From: Mucilaginibacter oryzae
GTDB taxonomy: Bacteria > Bacteroidota > Bacteroidia > Sphingobacteriales > Sphingobacteriaceae
Direction of reading: 5' to 3'
DNA length: 64,000 bases
Assembly: GCF_003148845.1 (NCBI RefSeq)
Contig: NZ_QGHA01000003.1
Coordinates: forward strand, 584,377 to 648,376
This document shows positions 59,787 to 64,000 of this stretch, in pieces. The position numbers were made by a program, and so were the translations under genes. Each line of letters begins with the position of its first letter. Position 1 is the stretch's first letter. A model generated the notes under the pieces. That model ran no database searches. It worked only from the letters and a program-made list of their open reading frames with translations, and had not been told where the DNA came from.

Positions 59787-61649
59787 TTAATGTGTTACAC
59801 CGGGTATTAATTCTAATACCAGTGTTGTTTTTGCCGGGATGCTTACTTTGTCCAGACTAATTACTTCGTCTGTAAGCACATTTCTTGCTTTTTTGGCATC
59901 GCCGATGCGTTCAAAATAGCGCCCGGTAGTGGTGTCCTGATTCTTTTCGCTGCTGTTGAACATCATCATTACCGTTTTCTGCGCATCGTACCTGAAATAC
60001 ACGTAGATGCCATTTTCCGGCACATACTGCATCAGTTTGCCGGTTTGCAAAGCTGTGGTACCTTTACGATAATTGGCAAGTTTGCTTACGTAGTTAAAGG
60101 CGTCATTTTCTTTTTTGCTGCGGCCTTCGGCGGTAAACTTGTTATCCTTATCGCCGGCCCAGCCGCCCGGGAAATCTTCGCGAACAAGGCCATCCGGGTT
60201 AGAATAGTTTTTCATCAGGATCTCATCGCCGTAATACAGTTGCGGTACGCCGCGCATAGTCAACAACATGGCCATAGCCGATTTGTATTTCACCACATCC
60301 TCGCCCACCATTGATAACAAACGGCTCATATCATGGTTATCCATAAATATGGTATTGCGGGTAGCATCCTGGTACAAAAAGTCCTGCGCTACAACCGAGT
60401 ACAACCGACCTACGCCATCCGTCCAGCCATCTTTACCGTTAATGGCTTCGTAAATAGCATCTTTTAAAACGCCATCGGTTACACCCGGCAATTGTGTATC
60501 AAAACCACGGTTAACGGTATTACCCTGCGTAAAGAAAGCCTGGTTTGCGGCCGACCATACCAGGGTTTCGCCAAATATGGAAAGTTTCGGGAACTCGGCT
60601 TTTACATCCTTAGCCCATTTGGCCATGTAAACAGGCTCGTTATAAGGGTAAGTATCCAGCCTGAAGCCATCGATACCGGCATACTCCACCCACCAGATGT
60701 GGTTTTGGGTGAGGTAATTTTGTACATAAACATTGTTTTGGTTAAGATCGGCCATGCGGTGATCAAACCAGCCATCCTGCATCAGCTTGCGATCCATTGG
60801 CGAGGCATGCGGATCCATCACGGCCGCGTCGCGGAAATTTGATTTGGTATACGTTGGCCACTGGTGTACCCAACTTTTCATAGGCATATCCCGGATCAGG
60901 TAGCCTTCGGTACCGGCGTGGTTATGCACCAGGTCTTTAATTACCTTGATACCCATACTGTGGCATTTCTCTACAAACTTTTTATATAAATCGTTAGTGC
61001 CGTAGCGAGGATCAATTTTATAATAATCGGTTACGGCGTAGCCATGATACGAGGCCTGGGGCTCATCGTTCTCAATTTCCGGGGTGAGCCAGATGGCAGT
61101 TATACCTAAATTTTTAAGGTAATCGAGGTGGTTGATGATCCCTTGCAGGTCGCCGCCGTGCCTGCTGAACATCGAATCGCGGTGGATGCCGCGTTCGCGC
61201 AGGTGATCGAACGAGTCGTTTGAGGGGTCGCCATTGCTAAACCTGTCTGGCATAATCAGATAGATCACATCCTTACTGGTTACACCCTGGATGCGCCCTG
61301 CCGATTTATCGCGTTTGTTAAGCGTGTAGCTATAGCTCAGGTCTTTTTCGCCCGCTTTTTTAAACTTTATCGGGAACGTTCCCGGTACTGCCGATGAAAA
61401 AATTTGCAGGTCGATGAATAAATAATTCGGATTTTCAACTTTATGCACTGCTTTAAGCTTTACGCCGGGGTAGCTTAAAGATACATTGCGCGAGGCGATA
61501 TTGCTGCCATGAACCACCAACTGCAGGTTAGGGTTACTCATGCCAACCCACCACGACATCGGCTCAACACGCTCCAGAGCAGGCGTTTGTGCCTTTGCAC
61601 CCAAGGCAGCCAGTAAGCAGCAAAAGGCGGATAGTAAGGTTTTTCTCAT
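59787..61649 (-). CDS. SusA-like neopullulanase/cyclomaltodextrinase, GH13
   Basis: 620 residues from the ATG at 61649, which starts a signal peptide (LLSAFCCLLAALGAKAQ); the longer frame begins with GTG. Residues 25-120 form the Cyc-maltodext_N beta domain (VEPMSWWVGMSNPNLQLVVH), then the barrel with DGFRLDTYPYNEP (nucleophile), FGETLVWS (Glu) and FMDNHDMSRLLSM (His-Asp). It acts on maltodextrins and pullulan in the periplasm. First gene of the operon; no SusC/SusD or SusR is directly beside it. Confidence 0.93.
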   Translation of the reverse strand: MRKTLLSAFCCLLAALGAKAQTPALERVEPMSWWVGMSNPNLQLVVHGSNIASRNVSLSYPGVKLKAVHKVENPNYLFIDLQIFSSAVPGTFPIKFKKAGEKDLSYSYTLNKRDKSAGRIQGVTSKDVIYLIMPDRFSNGDPSNDSFDHLRERGIHRDSMFSRHGGDLQGIINHLDYLKNLGITAIWLTPEIENDEPQASYHGYAVTDYYKIDPRYGTNDLYKKFVEKCHSMGIKVIKDLVHNHAGTEGYLIRDMPMKSWVHQWPTYTKSNFRDAAVMDPHASPMDRKLMQDGWFDHRMADLNQNNVYVQNYLTQNHIWWVEYAGIDGFRLDTYPYNEPVYMAKWAKDVKAEFPKLSIFGETLVWSAANQAFFTQGNTVNRGFDTQLPGVTDGVLKDAIYEAINGKDGWTDGVGRLYSVVAQDFLYQDATRNTIFMDNHDMSRLLSMVGEDVVKYKSAMAMLLTMRGVPQLYYGDEILMKNYSNPDGLVREDFPGGWAGDKDNKFTAEGRSKKENDAFNYVSKLANYRKGTTALQTGKLMQYVPENGIYVYFRYDAQKTVMMMFNSSEKNQDTTTGRYFERIGDAKKARNVLTDEVISLDKVSIPAKTTLVLELIPGVTH

Positions 61650-61837
61650 ATAAAAAATGATAAAAGGGATAATTGGTTTGGCTATGGACCACTCCACAAC
61701 CACGTTCCAAATTTATAATAAAATTAATTGCTTGTATGGAAAAAATATAATTGGCACTAATTTTTTCGAATTGAGACGAATTACACGAATTTTCACGCCA
61801 TGGATTTGAAGTGATGCGCTTAATTGTTTGTCAAATT

Positions 61838-62190
61838 CCAGGCTTTCGTGTTAAAACTTTCTACACGAATTTTAACAAATCAGCGAATTACACCAATGTT
61901 ATTCTACACCACGATTCGTGTAATTCGTTTAAATTACGTGCGACTTGCCAGGCATTCGCGTTAAAATAATTTCTACGAATTTTAACGAATTAGCGGATTA
62001 CACCAACGTTATTCTACACTACGATGCGTGTAATTCGTCTAAATTGTGTGCGACGTGCCAGGCATTCGTGTTAAAAATTCCTACACGAATTTTAACGAAT
62101 TAGCGAATTACACCAACGTTATTTTACACCACGATTCGTGTAATTCGTTTAAATTGTGTGCGACGTGCCAGGTATTCGTGTTAAAAATTA
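61838..62190. repeat. 110-bp tandem repeat, three full copies plus partial
   Basis: CCAGGC/T-ATTCG landmarks start at 61838, 61948, 62058 and 62168, exactly 110 bp apart. Each unit contains the inverted pair CGAATTACAC / GTGTAATTCG enclosing about 24 bp, so each could form a hairpin. The array fills most of the 597-bp gap 61650-62246; the final partial copy leads into the next gene's promoter. Confidence 0.9.
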
Positions 62191-62246
62191 TTTTTCTATA
62201 TTTATTTGGATTAATTACAAATAAACACAATCTTTGTGTCAGTTTT

Positions 62247-62606
62247 ATGACTACAACCAACGAACTATCTTTATGGACCGATGTTTTCAGCACCAAAACC
62301 GGCGCTGTTTACCAGTGCGATACGGAGCGTTGCTGGTATGTAGACTTCGCCGGTAAGGTAGCCAGGTTTGATCACCGTTGCCTGATGAAATTGCGCAAGG
62401 CGGTTTATGCTATTGATATCGAACAAAAGCTACTGAACACCACGACAGACCCGGATGTGGAGATCATTTTTATCTGCGCCTGCGATCACTGCTATGTACT
62501 TTCGCTGGCCCAGATCATTAACCTGAAAGAATTGCTGGAAGGCTCTTTCGTAATGCTGGAACTTAACCACATTATCCACGACCGTATTTACAGCAACCCG
62601 CTGTAA
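62247..62606 (+). CDS. Small conserved-looking protein of unknown function
   Basis: 119 residues from the ATG at 62247; the longer open frame runs back through the tandem repeat and is rejected. A CDTERCWYVDFAGKVARFDH stretch suggests a metal-binding or small beta domain, and FICACDHCYVL has two more Cys. It resembles a small Bacteroidota family (DUF6686-like) from memory, without certainty. It lies just upstream of ferritin on the same strand. Confidence 0.7.
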   Translation: MTTTNELSLWTDVFSTKTGAVYQCDTERCWYVDFAGKVARFDHRCLMKLRKAVYAIDIEQKLLNTTTDPDVEIIFICACDHCYVLSLAQIINLKELLEGSFVMLELNHIIHDRIYSNPL

Positions 62607-62663
62607 CCAGGCTAATTTCAACACAATTTAGATTAAATTCATATTGCTTTTTTATTAAACTAA

Positions 62664-62680
62664 AATGCTGTTGCAGCATT
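62664..62680. promoter_or_regulatory. Palindrome in the ferritin promoter region
   Basis: AATGCTG-TTG-CAGCATT, a perfect 7-bp-arm inverted repeat 55 bp upstream of the ferritin ATG. A candidate regulator site. Confidence 0.45.
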
Positions 62681-62734
62681 ATTATTGTATTATAATTTCC
62701 TGCAATAAACCTTTAACGTTTAATTTAATAAATC

Positions 62735-63265
62735 ATGAAAGATTTACTTCGTATAAAAAGCCTGATCTCGTCAGACATCGAAATACTTTTAAACCAGCAA
62801 GTTAAAAAAGAAGCCCAATCTTCTTCTATATATTTAGCTATGGCATCATGGTGCAACCGTAATGGTTATGATTTTTCTTCCGAATATTTTTTTAAACAAG
62901 CCGAAGAAGAACGCCATCACCAATTAAAATTTTACAAATACATCCTGGATATGGGCGGCAACGCGGTATCACCCGAAGTTACCGGCATCAAACAGGAATA
63001 TAACTCCTTCCGCGAAGTGTTTGAAGATGCTTTAGATCAGGAGATCAGCGTAACCAACTCCATCAAAAATATTTACGCCAAATGTTTAAAGGAGCAGGAT
63101 TTTGTTACCATGGAGTTCCTGAACTGGTTCCTTAAAGAGCAACGCGAAGAAGAATACAAAGCCCGCCGCGCCCTCGAACTGTTCGAAGTTATCGGCGAAG
63201 AAGGTACCGGCAGGTGGCAGATTGACAAACATGTTGGTCAGATAAAATACGATAGCGAGGCATAG
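62735..63265 (+). CDS. ftnA: Bacterial non-heme ferritin
   Basis: 176 residues, four-helix ferritin. The ferroxidase-centre residues are visible in QVKKEAQSSSIYLAMASWC, QAEEERHHQLKF and LKEQREEEYKA. The protein forms a 24-mer that stores iron and protects against oxidative damage. It is followed by a bidirectional terminator shared with the ferredoxin-like gene. Confidence 0.95.
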   Translation: MKDLLRIKSLISSDIEILLNQQVKKEAQSSSIYLAMASWCNRNGYDFSSEYFFKQAEEERHHQLKFYKYILDMGGNAVSPEVTGIKQEYNSFREVFEDALDQEISVTNSIKNIYAKCLKEQDFVTMEFLNWFLKEQREEEYKARRALELFEVIGEEGTGRWQIDKHVGQIKYDSEA

Positions 63266-63300
63266 CCCCACCCAAACCCTCCCCGGAAGGGAGGGCTTAT

Positions 63301-63335
63301 GAAAAGGTCGTTTTGCAAAGCAAAACGACCTTTTC
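63301..63335. terminator. Bidirectional terminator between ferritin and ferredoxin-like gene
   Basis: Perfect 16-bp stem GAAAAGGTCGTTTTGC / GCAAAACGACCTTTTC with an AAA loop; A/T tails on both sides suit both directions. A smaller GC hairpin lies at 63277-63295. Confidence 0.85.
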
Positions 63336-63338
63336 TAT

Positions 63339-63611
63339 CTAAAAGTCTTTCCTATAAGGGTTCTCAAGCGCCTGCAAAACCTCTTTAGGGTGATATTCCT
63401 TTAACCAGGTATTACCCGGCTGGATACTGCACACAGGCGCGTACTTGCACCTGTCGGTACATTCGGTTTCAATAACTTCTATTTCTTCCGGGCCATCATG
63501 ATGTTTGATATATGATTTGGCCAGTTTATACATGTCCTTGCCGCCACGTTTTCCGCATTTGCTGCCTACACATACGTACAGCACTTTATCAGGTATGGTG
63601 AATTTGCCCAT
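63339..63611 (-). CDS. [2Fe-2S] thioredoxin-like ferredoxin
   Basis: 90 residues. Cys at VCVGSKCGKRGG and ECTDRCKYAPVC match the cluster ligands of the thioredoxin-like 2Fe-2S ferredoxin family (as in NuoE-type and clostridial proteins). It probably transfers electrons in an unknown redox reaction. It is a single gene, convergent with ferritin. Confidence 0.85.
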   Translation of the reverse strand: MGKFTIPDKVLYVCVGSKCGKRGGKDMYKLAKSYIKHHDGPEEIEVIETECTDRCKYAPVCSIQPGNTWLKEYHPKEVLQALENPYRKDF

Positions 63612-63789
63612 GGGATTTACTTTACAATCATAAAGTTAGGGATATGTTATTTTAATTTTAACTAATTAACGTGAGTTCGGGATAAGAGAAGAAAACAATC
63701 GCCGAATAGTTTTTATTTTAACTATCTGAATTTCAATAAGTAATCATATTTTGTTATATTTAAGTGTCTAATTTAAATGATATCAATCT

Positions 63790-64000
63790 ATGCTTACTTC
63801 TGATAAAATTATTAAAATTTTCGTTATGGTCGATGACTTTTGCAAAGAATCTGAGTCTGAAATAGCCAGGCATCAACTTGATGCGGGTAGCTACAAGGTC
63901 AGAAACCGTAAAACCTCACTGTCCGACAGCGAACTGATCACGATATTGATCGCTTTTCATAGTGGACATTTTACCAACCTTAAGCACTTCTATCTTTATT
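63790..64000 (+). mobile_element. IS982-family transposase, N-terminal part (truncated by window end)
   Basis: 70 codons in frame, running off the window. KIFVMVDDFCKES near the start and SDSELITILIAFHSGHFTNL are typical of the IS982 N-terminal region, preceding the catalytic domain. No left inverted repeat was identified upstream. Confidence 0.75.

Noticed and set aside
61838..62190. Possible CRISPR array
   Set aside because: Units are 110 bp and joined without spacers, so this is a tandem repeat.
62046..62246. N-terminal extension of the gene at 62247
   Set aside because: The frame runs through the tandem repeat and has no start signal; the ATG at 62247 fits better.

Overview
The window looks like chromosomal DNA of a soil or plant-associated Bacteroidota, most likely Sphingobacteriaceae and close to Mucilaginibacter or Pedobacter. 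The signs are a SusC/SusD pair with an ECF sigma factor and FecR anti-sigma factor, TAnnTTTG-type -7 boxes, many secreted carbohydrate-active enzymes, and several families of short palindromic intergenic repeats. The genus is an inference; no rRNA, tRNA or CRISPR array was seen.

Layout. 1-7.8 kb: a TonB-dependent glycan uptake locus (partial SusD, SusC, FecR, ECF sigma), with a secreted repeat/FKBP protein inserted on the opposite strand between sigma and FecR. 8.1-9.7 kb: an esterase plus ring-cleaving dioxygenase pair (MhqD/MhqO-like). 9.8-10.6 kb: a GIY-YIG nuclease gene bracketed by two direct and two inverted copies of a dispersed repeat. 10.6-19.4 kb, the most striking block: one minus-strand operon of membrane Ser/Thr kinase, divergent FHA protein, 33-residue membrane microprotein, membrane PP2C phosphatase with a beta-helix-like exterior, a 1358-residue SEDS (RodA/FtsW)-transpeptidase fusion, and a canonical FHA protein. 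It has the same logic as the actinobacterial PknB/PstP/RodA/PbpA/Fha cluster, but in a Gram-negative and with polymerase and transpeptidase fused. 19.7-24 kb: GH20 hexosaminidase, then a MerC / His-rich lipoprotein / Zur-like / amidase operon. 24-33 kb: housekeeping and hypothetical genes (PAP2_C phosphotransferase, gluconokinase, holA, EVE protein, CBM9 and GH10-like proteins).

33-44 kb: a palindromic repeat array, glgB with a histone-H1-like tail, small unknown proteins, a HEPN-like gene pair, a BadF-type kinase, a Nudix-derived regulator, and the operon pfkA / degenerate BadF-type kinase / gap. 44.6-50.6 kb: an accessory, AT-rich zone with an unknown wing/coiled-coil protein, a BRO antirepressor-like protein, an IS110 element, a 93-nt nested cruciform and a GOB-like (Gln116) subclass B3 metallo-beta-lactamase. 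50.7-61.7 kb: a complete minus-strand maltose/starch operon (SusA-like amylase, beta-phosphoglucomutase, GH65 phosphorylase, GH13 amylase, MFS maltose transporter, GH31 alpha-glucosidase). 61.8-64 kb: a 110-bp tandem repeat, a small unknown protein, ferritin, a 2Fe-2S ferredoxin-like protein and the start of an IS982-type transposase.

How the genes connect. The sugar-acting genes converge on glucose 6-phosphate and glycolysis: starch and maltodextrin are cut outside or in the periplasm, maltose enters by the MFS carrier, the phosphorylase and beta-phosphoglucomutase give glucose 6-phosphate, GlgB supports storage, and the Nudix-derived regulator sits divergently from pfkA/gap with a perfect palindrome inside the predicted promoter. 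The envelope genes (kinase/phosphatase/SEDS-PBP operon, GH20, amidase) form a second theme.
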